In this document: positions 7,324 to 16,214 of the stretch, in pieces
Layout of the letters: each line of letters begins with the position of its first letter
Numbering within the stretch: the first letter of the stretch is position 1
Origin: Pseudosulfitobacter pseudonitzschiae
Lineage (GTDB): Bacteria > Pseudomonadota > Alphaproteobacteria > Rhodobacterales > Rhodobacteraceae
Length of the DNA stretch: 64,000 nucleotides
Direction of reading: 5' to 3'
Assembly (NCBI RefSeq): GCF_002222635.1
Contig: NZ_CP022417.1
Span: 228,918-292,917, forward strand
The notes under the pieces: generated by a model
What the model saw: the letters and a program-made list of their open reading frames with translations, nothing else
Databases searched by the model: none
Told to the model about the DNA's origin: nothing
Program-made: the position numbers and the translations under genes

Positions 7324-9282
7324 ATGACACGAAAAACAGAACTTTCAACACATGCGGCCAAGGTAAGACCTGTTCTTCAGGCAATTGCGCGTCTTGTTTC
7401 AACGGATCGTCGTGCGGTGATTCTCGCGACTGACAAGGCAGAGGTTCTGTTGTCCAACGCGCCTGCAACGCGGGTGGGGATGGACGCGGAAGGGTTGGTC
7501 AAGGCATTTGACTGGCCCGCCCTGTGTGTACGGGCCCGTCGTGCCGGAAGCATTGCAGTGTCGACGAAGTTTCAGAACACCGAGCTTGAAGGCGAACTGG
7601 TTCACATGCCGCTGGGCACGGCGGATGGTTTCCTGTTGCGACTGGCCGAAACGGATCAAGAGGCCGCATTGTTGCGCAACCGCACGCGCACCGCGACGCT
7701 GTTGCGGGTATCGCATGATCTGAGAACACCAATCCAATCACTGCTGGCAGCGACCGATGCGATATTTCAATCCGAAGAGGTCGACGCCGCCACGGCTGAT
7801 GCACGGCGCGATCAAATGCAGCGGTCTGCGCAACTGGCGCTGAACCATATTGACAATGTCATCAAGGTTATCCGGGGCGAGCTGACAACAGCCGATATCC
7901 AGTCCGACGAAGATTTTAGTCTGACCGAAGAGGTTCGCGCAACGCTGGACATGATCAAACCAATCGCTGGCGCGCGCGGTACTGCGGTGTCGCTGCATCT
8001 TGATCCGGCCGAGGACGTGCATGTGCATGGGCCGGTGCGGTTCGTGCGGGCGCTGTTGCAGAACATGTTCGACAATTCGGTTAAATATGGTGGTACGGCG
8101 GTTGATGTTCATGTCGCGTGTACACGCGAACCCTCTAATGCCCAGGTGGCGATATTGGTCGAGGTGTCCGATCTGGGTGGGGGACTGCCCGAAGCGCAGA
8201 AGGTTCGGCTGATGCGCGCCATTGATTTGGCGGATATATCACTGGCCCGACAGACGGGTGCGGCGACGGGTCCAAAGGACGGGCGCCCGTCGGCAGGGCT
8301 GAATGTGCTTGCCCATGCTTTGGGCCAACTTGGCGGCACGTTAGAGGTTCTGGATCGAGGGGAAGACGGAAAAGCCGTTGCAGTTGGTACAGATTCCAAG
8401 GTGATTGGTACAATCCTTCGTGCCCGTTTCGATTTGGCCCCGGCTGATCAGATCGCGCCCGCGACAATCGCCCCGAAAGGCGAGACAATTGATGGACAGA
8501 CACTGGCCGGAGTTGGTGTGCTTGTGGTCGAAGACAGCCCGTCCAGTCGTGACTGGTTGGTGCATTGTCTGCGCGCGGCAGGGGCAAGCGTGATTCCGGT
8601 GGAAAATGGCTTGAGAGCGCTGGAAGTTTTGCAAAATGCTGACGCGGTTCAGAAGGTTGACCTGCTGCTGACCGACATGACCTTGCCCTATATCAACGGG
8701 ATCGAACTGGTGCAGCGGATCATCGGGATGCAATCGTCCGGCGCGCTGGCATGGCAGGGCAAGATGTTGGGCCTGACTGCGCATATTGATGAAGATTTGC
8801 GCGCTGCCTGCCTCAAGCTCGGGATGGCGCAACTGCTTGAAAAGCCGATCCGAAGCGTGGACCTGTGTCGTTCGGTTCACGAGGTTGTCCGCTCGGCCGC
8901 ATGTGATGTCGCGCCGGTGCCCGGTCAAAAGTCGGGGCGGGGCAGTGATTGTTCAAGCACGCAACCTTTGGCCCCCAACATGGTCAAGGAGTTGATCGAA
9001 CAATTGGGTCTGGATACCGCACGCGGATTCATGCGCCGTGCCCGTTCCGAAGCAGGGGCAGTGTTTGAGGACATTCTGCAAAATGGTGTACGCGCTGACA
9101 CGGGCCGGATGATTCATGCTGCAACAGGGGCATGTGGATTGACGGGTTTAAAGCTGTTGGAGCGTACCTTGCGAGAGCTGGAGTTGTTGGCGGACGCAGC
9201 GCAGCCGATTGCGAGAAAGCAACTTGGGGATCTTGAAGTGGCTTTGGATGTAACCGGACGTGTGATTGAAGAGTTGGAATGA
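7324..9282 (+). CDS. Cytoplasmic hybrid histidine kinase (HisKA, HATPase, REC, HPt-like)
   Basis: The product has 652 residues without membrane segments. After an N-terminal sensor-like region (about 1-110) come a HisKA box with the phospho-accepting H131 (SHDLRTPIQSLL), an ATPase domain with an N-box (NMFDNSVKYGG) and a G-box (DLGGGLPE), then a receiver domain with D451 (LLLTDMTLPYINGIEL). At the C-terminus is an HPt-like helical domain with H598 in the motif IHAATGACGL, where the usual lysine after the histidine is replaced by Thr. This is a full phosphorelay in one chain. ATG 7324 is preferred because GGAGAG lies upstream. The LuxR-type response regulator 175 nt downstream on the same strand is the natural output partner. 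Confidence 0.85.
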   Translation: MTRKTELSTHAAKVRPVLQAIARLVSTDRRAVILATDKAEVLLSNAPATRVGMDAEGLVKAFDWPALCVRARRAGSIAVSTKFQNTELEGELVHMPLGTADGFLLRLAETDQEAALLRNRTRTATLLRVSHDLRTPIQSLLAATDAIFQSEEVDAATADARRDQMQRSAQLALNHIDNVIKVIRGELTTADIQSDEDFSLTEEVRATLDMIKPIAGARGTAVSLHLDPAEDVHVHGPVRFVRALLQNMFDNSVKYGGTAVDVHVACTREPSNAQVAILVEVSDLGGGLPEAQKVRLMRAIDLADISLARQTGAATGPKDGRPSAGLNVLAHALGQLGGTLEVLDRGEDGKAVAVGTDSKVIGTILRARFDLAPADQIAPATIAPKGETIDGQTLAGVGVLVVEDSPSSRDWLVHCLRAAGASVIPVENGLRALEVLQNADAVQKVDLLLTDMTLPYINGIELVQRIIGMQSSGALAWQGKMLGLTAHIDEDLRAACLKLGMAQLLEKPIRSVDLCRSVHEVVRSAACDVAPVPGQKSGRGSDCSSTQPLAPNMVKELIEQLGLDTARGFMRRARSEAGAVFEDILQNGVRADTGRMIHAATGACGLTGLKLLERTLRELELLADAAQPIARKQLGDLEVALDVTGRVIEELE

Positions 9283-9457
9283 TGACTTGGATTGCTTGGC
9301 GATTGTTTCATCAACTAAGTTTAGATAAGACCAAAGAGTTGCTGCTGTGAGTATCCCTTATGGCTTCGCCAGGTTGTTAGCATTATTTGGGAACCAGACT
9401 GGCCGAGACTGGTTACTTTAAGTGAGAAGAAAACCGAGACAGGTTGAAGTGGAACTT

Positions 9458-10096
9458 ATGAATAACTCAAAACCCGAAGTCCTGAGGGTTCTAATCGCCG
9501 ACGATCACGCAATGATTTTGGAGATGTTCAAGCAATTCTTGTCTGCGCTTCCCGACTTCGAGGCACTGACAGCGCCCGACCTTGACGCCGCACTGGCCCA
9601 GATCGACAGCGCGGGCCCTTTTGATCTGGTTCTTGTCGATCTGGACATGCCCGGCATGGACGGAATTGCGGGGCTGAGTAAAGCGATTGATCGAAATGGC
9701 GGCAAGCCGGTCGGTATTCTGACCAGCAATCCGACCCCGCATGTGGTTTCGGAAACCCTGTCGATGGGGGGCGCGGGGATTGTGCTGAAAACGGAATCGC
9801 TTAAAAACCTGACAAATGAAATCCGCTTTATGGCTGCTGGTGGTCGCTATGTTCCGGTCGAGCTGATCGACCGGCAGCGGGTCAAGACCCGCGAAAACAC
9901 CGGCGCCTCGCTGTCCGAACGCGAAATGACCGTTTTGGCGCTGCTGGCCGAGGGCAAGCCAAACCGCGAGATCGGAACCGATCTTGGACTGGCGGAAGCC
10001 ACCGTCAAGATGCACGTCAAATCCATCTGCTCGAAACTGGGCGCCAACAACCGCACACAAGCGGTGATCGTTGCGCGCGACAATGGCATTTTCTGA
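9458..10096 (+). CDS. LuxR/NarL-type response regulator
   Basis: The product has 212 residues. The receiver domain shows D15-D16, the phosphorylation site D61 (LVLVDLDMPGMDG) and the late lysine in GIVLKTES. The C-terminal HTH of the LuxR class runs from about 147 to 205 (LSEREMTVLALLAEGKPNREI, then TVKMHVKSICSKLGANNRTQAV). ATG 9458 is chosen because the receiver fold starts directly after it. It follows the hybrid kinase and sits between two blocks of matrix-type genes, so it is the best candidate in this window for binding the CATAC-N4-GTATG motifs. That link is inference. Confidence 0.85.
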   Translation: MNNSKPEVLRVLIADDHAMILEMFKQFLSALPDFEALTAPDLDAALAQIDSAGPFDLVLVDLDMPGMDGIAGLSKAIDRNGGKPVGILTSNPTPHVVSETLSMGGAGIVLKTESLKNLTNEIRFMAAGGRYVPVELIDRQRVKTRENTGASLSEREMTVLALLAEGKPNREIGTDLGLAEATVKMHVKSICSKLGANNRTQAVIVARDNGIF

Positions 10097-10183
10097 ACAC
10101 CAGAATGTCCAGAATGGCACAGGTCACGCATGAGTTGCGTGCCTAAGTATGGGTGATGTAGGTTGAAAGCATGACGTGGCTTT

Positions 10184-11464
10184 TTGACATGGGACCATTG
10201 TGAATTGACGAAACCGGTCATTGTTTTCGTGGGGGCCGTCTATCCAGGTCAATTCGGCGGGTTGTGTGATTATCTGCGCCAGACAGGCATGGCTGACAGC
10301 TTTTTTCTGACAACTGCGGGCCATATGGAACGCAATCGCGCGCGGGGCTCTCATATTTTGGGGTTCAAGCCGGATGGTAAGATCGTCGGTGATCAAAGCT
10401 ATTACTATTCGGCCAAGGTCGAGCGTTCGGCGCGCATCTCGCGGGGTGTGCTTACAGCATTGCAGACCTTTCAGAAGCGCCGAAAAATTGATGTTGTGGT
10501 GGCCCATTCGCTTTGGGGCGCGCCGCATTTTTTGTACGATGAAGTTGACGCTGCGATTGTCAGCTACATAGAATTCCCCAGTTTCCGTGCGCATGGTTGG
10601 GATCCGGCCTATCCGCCGGATTTGTCGCAAAGGATGACCGATCGCAACGCCGAGATGCTGAATTTCCATCAGGCGCTGTGCAGCGATCTGGTGATCTGCC
10701 CAAGCCGCCATGCCAAACAGATGTTTCCCAAGGCGCTGCAATCCAACATCGAAGTTCAGTTGGAAGGGTTCGATTTTTCCGCGATGCCAGAGCCGGAGGT
10801 CGCACCATCCGTGCGTGCGTTCACCATCGGGTTTGCATCGCGTGATTTGTCGTCAGCCAAGGGGTTCGAAACCTTCATGCGGGTTGTCGACAAGCTGGTG
10901 GGGCAGGGCATTGATGCCAAATTTGTCGCCTTTGGTGGTGCCGGTGTGCCAACCTATGGTTATGAGGATCAAGCCGTTCAACGGGCCCATGATGGCAAGG
11001 TTGCGAACTTTCGTGACCACCTGATGTTGAAATATCCTCGCGCGGCCGAAGTCGTCGAATTCCCGGGCAAGCTGCCCTATGACGAATTTGCCAGACGGGT
11101 CGCTGAAGTCGACCTGTTTCACTATCCGTTGCAATACGGTGTCGCAAATTGGGGGCTGGTCGAGATTCTGGGACGGGGCGGGTGCGTACTTGCGCCCGAC
11201 CGTGGCTATGCTGCGGAGCTGATTCAGAATGACATCAACGGACAACTGCTGTCCGATGATGATGACGCGTGGATAGCGGCAACACTGGAACTGCGGAATG
11301 ATCCGGCCCGTCGTTTGCGCTATGGTCAGGCCGCCCGCGCAATGACGCGCCGCCAATACGATCTGTCAACGGTCGCGCCGCGCTATATGGGTTTGTTCAA
11401 ACAGGCGATGATCAACCGCGCGGCGCGGACAAAGGGCAGCCCCCGCGAGGGGGATGTGCCCTAG
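10184..11464 (+). CDS. Glycosyltransferase, GT4-like (GT-B fold)
   Basis: The product has about 426 residues. The N-terminal half shows a Rossmann-like start (VIVFVGAVYPGQFGGLCDYL). The C-terminal half has features of family 4 enzymes, with IGFASRDLSSAKGFETFMRV followed by a segment like the donor-site helix (NWGLVEILGRGGCVLAPDRG). It presumably moves a sugar from a nucleotide-sugar donor to a polysaccharide or protein in the cytoplasm. The start is uncertain: TTG 10184 and TTG 10205 both fit and neither has a strong ribosome site. The gene converges on the Omp85-type gene and the two stop codons share CTAG at 11461-11464. Its place among exporter genes suggests a role in the same surface system. 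Confidence 0.75.
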   Translation: MTWDHCELTKPVIVFVGAVYPGQFGGLCDYLRQTGMADSFFLTTAGHMERNRARGSHILGFKPDGKIVGDQSYYYSAKVERSARISRGVLTALQTFQKRRKIDVVVAHSLWGAPHFLYDEVDAAIVSYIEFPSFRAHGWDPAYPPDLSQRMTDRNAEMLNFHQALCSDLVICPSRHAKQMFPKALQSNIEVQLEGFDFSAMPEPEVAPSVRAFTIGFASRDLSSAKGFETFMRVVDKLVGQGIDAKFVAFGGAGVPTYGYEDQAVQRAHDGKVANFRDHLMLKYPRAAEVVEFPGKLPYDEFARRVAEVDLFHYPLQYGVANWGLVEILGRGGCVLAPDRGYAAELIQNDINGQLLSDDDDAWIAATLELRNDPARRLRYGQAARAMTRRQYDLSTVAPRYMGLFKQAMINRAARTKGSPREGDVP

Positions 11465-12843
11465 AAACGGGTGCTGAGGCTTAAACCGAAAACCTGACGT
11501 TCATCCCCCGGCTGGTGTTCGATCGGTGTCGCCACATAAAGCGAGACGGGTGTTTTACCCACATCGAACACCACCGATAGGCCAAGGCTGCTGCGCCGCT
11601 GCCAGCTGTCGTCAATGGTGCCGCCAAGGGTATCATCCAGCCCCCAGCTTGCGCCCGTATCCAGAAAGATGCCCGCGTGGAACGGCGTGCGATACACTTC
11701 GCCAAAGTCACGCTGCAATTCGATAGAGGCCTTGACGAAAGTATTGCCGCCCAGTGCGTCTGTGCCATCACGGGGGCCGATGCCGCGCGGGGCGAACCCT
11801 CTGAACGTGTCAGCGCCGGGGTAGAAACGGTCGATTGCGCGGGTGGCATTGCCGCTGGTTCCGCTGACGGCTCCGGCATCAAAGCCGAACAGCAACCGCA
11901 TGTTGCTGGCCAATGGAAACTGCATCTGCGTCTCGAGACGGGTGTCGCTGAGCGGGTCATCAGAGCCTATGTTCCAAAAATACTGATCAAGGCTGATGCG
12001 ATAGCCGAACTGGTCCCAGTTTTCCTTGCCATCCTCGGCGGGTGCGATCTGTTCATGGCGCAGGCCCAGTCGCACGTAAGGTGCCGAAATTCCGTCAGTC
12101 TGTTCGAGCACCAACAAAGCACTGGCGGCGGGATCCAGATCATAAAGCCGGTGATCGCGGTAGCCGATCCCTGCCTCGAAGCGTGTTGATGGCGACAGTG
12201 CCCATCCAAGGTATGTTTCGGCACGAAGCGATTCGTGCGTATAGCTGCGGTCGTCATAGTCGTCGCGCCCGCCTGCCAGTTCAAAGCCCAGATCAAAATC
12301 GGTTTCAAATGCCTCGGTTCGAAAGAGGTTCAGGCTGTAGCGCTGCACTTCGGCACCGAATTCAAGATTGACCGCACCATAGGTCCGATCAAACAAGTTG
12401 TAGCGTTCGTAAGACAGGCTGCCGGTGACGCCATCCTGAGACACATAGGCCAGCGTTGCATCAATGCGTCCGGGGCGGGTGTCCAGCTCTTGCACATCAA
12501 TGACCAGCGTGTCGCCTTCGCGAAACAGGGACACCGTTTCGAACACGCCGGTGGACATAAGGCAGTCTTCGATCGCGCGCAGTTCAAGGTCGATATATTC
12601 GATCCCCGCTTCGGCGCCACAGGTCATTTGGATGTCTTGTTCGGGGATGAATTGTGCGCCGCGCACTTCGATTGCGTTGACCATCTGTGACAGGGCGGGC
12701 GTGCCAGCGGCCAGTGCGATTCCACAGGCCGCAGGTATCAAAAGGGGCTTGGCTCGATCAAAGGCGCCGTGGCAGGCGGCGCCCAGTCGGTGTGGCAGTC
12801 TGGGCAAGGGGCAGTCTCTTTCTTGTTCAGTGCGTCGCTGCAT
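11461..12843 (-). CDS. Omp85/BamA-family outer-membrane protein with one POTRA domain
   Basis: The product has about 460 residues. After an N-terminal region containing a hydrophobic signal-like stretch (LLIPAACGIALAAGTPALSQ) comes one POTRA-like domain (NAIEVRGAQFIPEQDI to LVIDVQE) with two cysteines that could pair. Then follow about 380 residues of alternating beta-strand pattern ending in a terminal Phe (LSLSTRF), typical of outer-membrane barrels. The FRGFAPRG segment fits the conserved RGF motif of Omp85 barrels. Typical BamA has five POTRAs and TpsB proteins two, so this is a small variant. ATG 12843 is 31 residues ahead of the signal stretch, so the real start may be later. It is the last gene after the type I exporter genes (gap 37 nt), which suggests a role in assembly or release of the exported proteins. 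Confidence 0.75.
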   Translation of the reverse strand: MQRRTEQERDCPLPRLPHRLGAACHGAFDRAKPLLIPAACGIALAAGTPALSQMVNAIEVRGAQFIPEQDIQMTCGAEAGIEYIDLELRAIEDCLMSTGVFETVSLFREGDTLVIDVQELDTRPGRIDATLAYVSQDGVTGSLSYERYNLFDRTYGAVNLEFGAEVQRYSLNLFRTEAFETDFDLGFELAGGRDDYDDRSYTHESLRAETYLGWALSPSTRFEAGIGYRDHRLYDLDPAASALLVLEQTDGISAPYVRLGLRHEQIAPAEDGKENWDQFGYRISLDQYFWNIGSDDPLSDTRLETQMQFPLASNMRLLFGFDAGAVSGTSGNATRAIDRFYPGADTFRGFAPRGIGPRDGTDALGGNTFVKASIELQRDFGEVYRTPFHAGIFLDTGASWGLDDTLGGTIDDSWQRRSSLGLSVVFDVGKTPVSLYVATPIEHQPGDERQVFGLSLSTRF

Positions 12844-12880
12844 CGGGGGCAGGCCAGCAGCGGCCCTGAACCCCGAACAG

Positions 12881-14053
12881 CTATTGTAGTCTAGCTTTGA
12901 GAAGGGGGCGAGTCAGATAGCTGAGTACAGACCGTTTTCCGCTTTCGATGTCGACTTGGGCGATCATGCCGGGGCGGATGGCAAACTGTTCGCCTTGGCG
13001 TTCCAGATAGCTGCGCTCGGTTTTCACCATGACGCGGTAGAAATCCTGCGGACCTTGGGGCGTGTCCTCTTCCACGGTGTCTTCCGAAATCTGGATGACA
13101 GTGCCGCGCAGATCGCCGTAGGTGGAGAAATCATAAGCGGTGATCTTGACGCTGGCGGGCATACCGGGGGCGATAAATGCCACATCGCGCGGCTGCACCT
13201 TGGTTTCGATGATCAGTTGGTCGTCGGTGGGCGTGATTTCCATAATCGGCTCACCCGGCTGCACAACGCCACCAAGTGTGGTGATGTCGATATTGTTCAC
13301 GCGGCCCGATACAGGTGACCGGATTTCGGTGCGCTGAAACTCGTCTTGCTTCTGAATCAGATCTTGTTGGATCATCAGCAGTTTGGCCCGCCGTTGCGCC
13401 AGATCTTTATAGGAATCCTGAACATAGACGTTTCGGGTTTCGCTGATTTTGCCATCGATTTCGGCTTTTTTCTGTTCAAGCTGCAACAGGTTGATACGGC
13501 TGACCGACCCGCTTGCAGTCAGTGGGCGCGTGATGTCGATCTGTTCCTGAATTGCGGTCTGTTCCGCTTCCAAAGCGGACAGCGATGCCTCAAGCTTGGT
13601 GCGGCGCGCGTTGAACAGGCGCAGTTCGGTGACCTCGGCGGGGTTTGGATCGGCCCCAAAATCCAGTTCGGGCTTTTCCAGCACTTCGGCCTGAAGGCGT
13701 GCAACCTCTGCCGTCAGGGCGATGATTTCCGATTGCGCGGACAAAAAGGCGGATTGTGACCGCGTGGGGTCAAGCCGGGCAAGTATCTGGCCTTCTTCTA
13801 CGATGTCGCCTTCGCTGACTTCCAGTTGCGACAGAATACCGCCCTCAAGGCTTTGGATGGTTTGCATCCGCCGCAAAGGGATCACGCGCCCGTCGCCCCG
13901 TGTGATTTCGTTGATCTGCGCCAGCGCGGCCCAAGTCACGGCGACGATAAGTGTCACGACGATGGTCTGAATGGTCAGCCTTGCCACCTTCAGAGTTTGC
14001 CTGCGGTAGCTGCCATCCATATGGCTGGATGTCATGGCATCCGCGCTGCTCAT
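12881..14053 (-). CDS. Type I secretion membrane-fusion protein (HlyD/LapC family)
   Basis: The product has 390 residues with a single N-terminal membrane segment (LTIQTIVVTLIVAVTWAALA, about residues 26-45). A lipoyl-like half (DGRVIPLRRMQTIQSLEGG), a long coiled-coil hairpin (about 95-230) and a second half with the beta-barrel region follow. The C-terminus (RPGMIAQVDIESGKRSVLSY) is the classical HlyD-family ending. It links the inner-membrane ABC exporter to the TolC-like outer-membrane protein. It overlaps the ABC gene by 4 bp (start 14053, upstream stop 14050), so the two are translationally coupled. Confidence 0.93.
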   Translation of the reverse strand: MSSADAMTSSHMDGSYRRQTLKVARLTIQTIVVTLIVAVTWAALAQINEITRGDGRVIPLRRMQTIQSLEGGILSQLEVSEGDIVEEGQILARLDPTRSQSAFLSAQSEIIALTAEVARLQAEVLEKPELDFGADPNPAEVTELRLFNARRTKLEASLSALEAEQTAIQEQIDITRPLTASGSVSRINLLQLEQKKAEIDGKISETRNVYVQDSYKDLAQRRAKLLMIQQDLIQKQDEFQRTEIRSPVSGRVNNIDITTLGGVVQPGEPIMEITPTDDQLIIETKVQPRDVAFIAPGMPASVKITAYDFSTYGDLRGTVIQISEDTVEEDTPQGPQDFYRVMVKTERSYLERQGEQFAIRPGMIAQVDIESGKRSVLSYLTRPLLKARLQ

Positions 14054-16185
14054 GTAACTGCTTTCACCGGACGGTTCTTGACCGAATTGGCGCGCGCCGA
14101 ATTGAGGATTTGCAGTAGGTCGCCATCACGCGCGACGCGACCATCCTTTAGAACGATGGCGCGTTCGGTCAGCGCCAGCAGTTCGCGCTTGTGGGTCGAG
14201 ATGACCGTGGTGCGACCGTCAAGCCAGTCTTTCATGTGGCTGATGACCTTGCTTTCCGTGATGTGGTCAAAGGCCGCTGTCGGTTCGTCCAGTAAAACCA
14301 CCTTGGGGTCTTGCAGCAAAACCCGCGCCAAGCCGATCGACTGGCGTTGACCGCCCGAAACATTGGCGTTGCCCTGCAATTGCAGATCAAGACCGCGCAC
14401 GTGTCTGCGCACGAAGGTGCCGAGTCCGACGGCGTCCAGCGCCTCTAGCAATTCCTCATCGCTATGCAGCCCGTGATCCAGCAAAAGATTGTCGCGCAAT
14501 GTTCCCTGAAACAGGGCAACGCTTTGCGGCAAATAGCCGATCTGGCGGCGTCGGTCGATTGGGTCGATCTGGGACAATGAAAGACTGTCGACCAGTACGC
14601 TGCCTGATTGCGGGTCCGTCAGTCCGGCCATCAACCGCAGCAGGGTGGATTTGCCCGCACCATTACCGCCCAGCAATGCAATGCGTTCGCCCGCTTCGAT
14701 GGTAAGTTCGGGGATTGAGATGATGGGGGGCGCTTCGGGGTCGTGGCGAAACACCACATCATCGAGTTTGTAGCCGCCTGCGATGGAAGGCGCGCGCACA
14801 AAATGCCGGTCGCTGGGGCGTTCGACGGGCAGAGCCATGATTTCGTCCAACCCTTCCATCGCCGCGCGCACCTGCTGCCACCGCGCAAGTAATCCTGCAA
14901 CCTGACCCATCGGGGACATGGTGCGGCTTGACAACAGCGTGCAGGCAATCAGGCTGCCAACGGTCAGTTCGCCCGCGCTGATCAGATAGACACCCGCGAT
15001 GATCACACCGGCATAGGCCAGCTTTTGAATCGTGCTGACCAACTGGGTCATGACGTTGGTGATGCTGCGCGTTTTGATTGCGGTGGTGGCCATAGTTGCC
15101 GACAGTTGTGCATGGGCCCGTTGAAGCCGTCCTTCGGCGCGCGATGCCTTGACCGTTTCAAGGTTCGAGATGGTTTCCAGAAGCAGCCCGTTCAGCGCCG
15201 CTGCCTCGCGTGTGTTTTCGCGAGAGGCGCGCGCCAGTTTCTTTTGCATCAAGATACCGGGCAGGATCGTCGCGATGACGCCCGCCAGCACCACAAATGC
15301 GATAGGGCCACCAATAAACCAGATCACACCCACAAAGATCAGAACAAAGGGCAAGTCGCAGATTGCAGTCACCGTGCCAGAGGTGAAAAATTCGCGCACT
15401 GTTGCGAAATCGCGCACTTGATTGGCAAACACACCCGTCGAAGCCGGTTGGTGTTTCAGCCGCATGTTCGCCACCTTGTCGAACAGTTGCGCCGACAACC
15501 GCAAGTCAAGGTCGCGACCAGACACGTCGACCAACGTTGCACGCATCAACCGCAGGGCCAGTTCTAGAAGAATGGCAATGCCGACCCCGCTGGCGAGAAT
15601 CCAGAGCGTGTCGAAGGCGTTGCTTGGCACGACGCGGTCATAAACCTGCATCGAAAAAATCGCGGTGGCGACAGCCAGTGTGTTGGCGGCAAACGACGCC
15701 AAGATGACGTCACGGTAAATAACCCAGTTGCCAAGCACCGGACCAAGGATCCAGTGGCGCCTGTCTTTGCTTTTCGCGTCCAGCCTGTCAGAGACGATGT
15801 CAATCGGCTTGGACACGAGAATGCGCCCGTCGTGCAGCGTTTCCAGTTCTTCCAGCGACCAAAGGCTGCGCCCCCCACCAGATTCTGGCATGATAACGCT
15901 GGCCTGAGTGCTGGTCATGCTTTCCAGAACAACGGTGCGCCCATTGTTCAGGAACAATAGCGCGGGCAGGCCGTGGTCAGGGAAGTCTTTAAGAGACTCG
16001 TGGCTGATCCGGCAGCTCATGTTGACCCGACGCAAGGCCAGCGTTGCAAGGCTTTCGCTTGTTTTGCCGCCTTCGGTTTTGGGAAGGCCGTCCATCATCT
16101 GGCTGGCCGAGGTCGCAACGCCCTGCACACGACACAGTTCGACGAGGCCTTCAATGAGCGGGTCTGAGGGTGCTGCGTCTTTCAT
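14050..16185 (-). CDS. Type I secretion ABC transporter with degenerate C39-like N-terminal domain (LapB family)
   Basis: The product has 711 residues. The first about 130 residues form a C39-peptidase-like domain without the catalytic Cys/His pattern, as in LapB-type and RTX exporters that do not cleave a leader. A six-helix ABC transmembrane domain follows (about 160-440). The ATPase has Walker A GGNGAGKST near residue 507, signature VSGGQRQS near 608, Walker B VVLLDEPTAAFD near 630, and the H-loop STHKREL near 661. It energises one-step export through the HlyD-type and TolC-like partners encoded on either side. The gene follows the TolC-like gene by 29 nt in the same operon. Confidence 0.93.
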   Translation of the reverse strand: MKDAAPSDPLIEGLVELCRVQGVATSASQMMDGLPKTEGGKTSESLATLALRRVNMSCRISHESLKDFPDHGLPALLFLNNGRTVVLESMTSTQASVIMPESGGGRSLWSLEELETLHDGRILVSKPIDIVSDRLDAKSKDRRHWILGPVLGNWVIYRDVILASFAANTLAVATAIFSMQVYDRVVPSNAFDTLWILASGVGIAILLELALRLMRATLVDVSGRDLDLRLSAQLFDKVANMRLKHQPASTGVFANQVRDFATVREFFTSGTVTAICDLPFVLIFVGVIWFIGGPIAFVVLAGVIATILPGILMQKKLARASRENTREAAALNGLLLETISNLETVKASRAEGRLQRAHAQLSATMATTAIKTRSITNVMTQLVSTIQKLAYAGVIIAGVYLISAGELTVGSLIACTLLSSRTMSPMGQVAGLLARWQQVRAAMEGLDEIMALPVERPSDRHFVRAPSIAGGYKLDDVVFRHDPEAPPIISIPELTIEAGERIALLGGNGAGKSTLLRLMAGLTDPQSGSVLVDSLSLSQIDPIDRRRQIGYLPQSVALFQGTLRDNLLLDHGLHSDEELLEALDAVGLGTFVRRHVRGLDLQLQGNANVSGGQRQSIGLARVLLQDPKVVLLDEPTAAFDHITESKVISHMKDWLDGRTTVISTHKRELLALTERAIVLKDGRVARDGDLLQILNSARANSVKNRPVKAVT

Positions 16186-16214
16186 GCAAATTTCCAGTTT
16201 CTTGTGCAGGTCAT

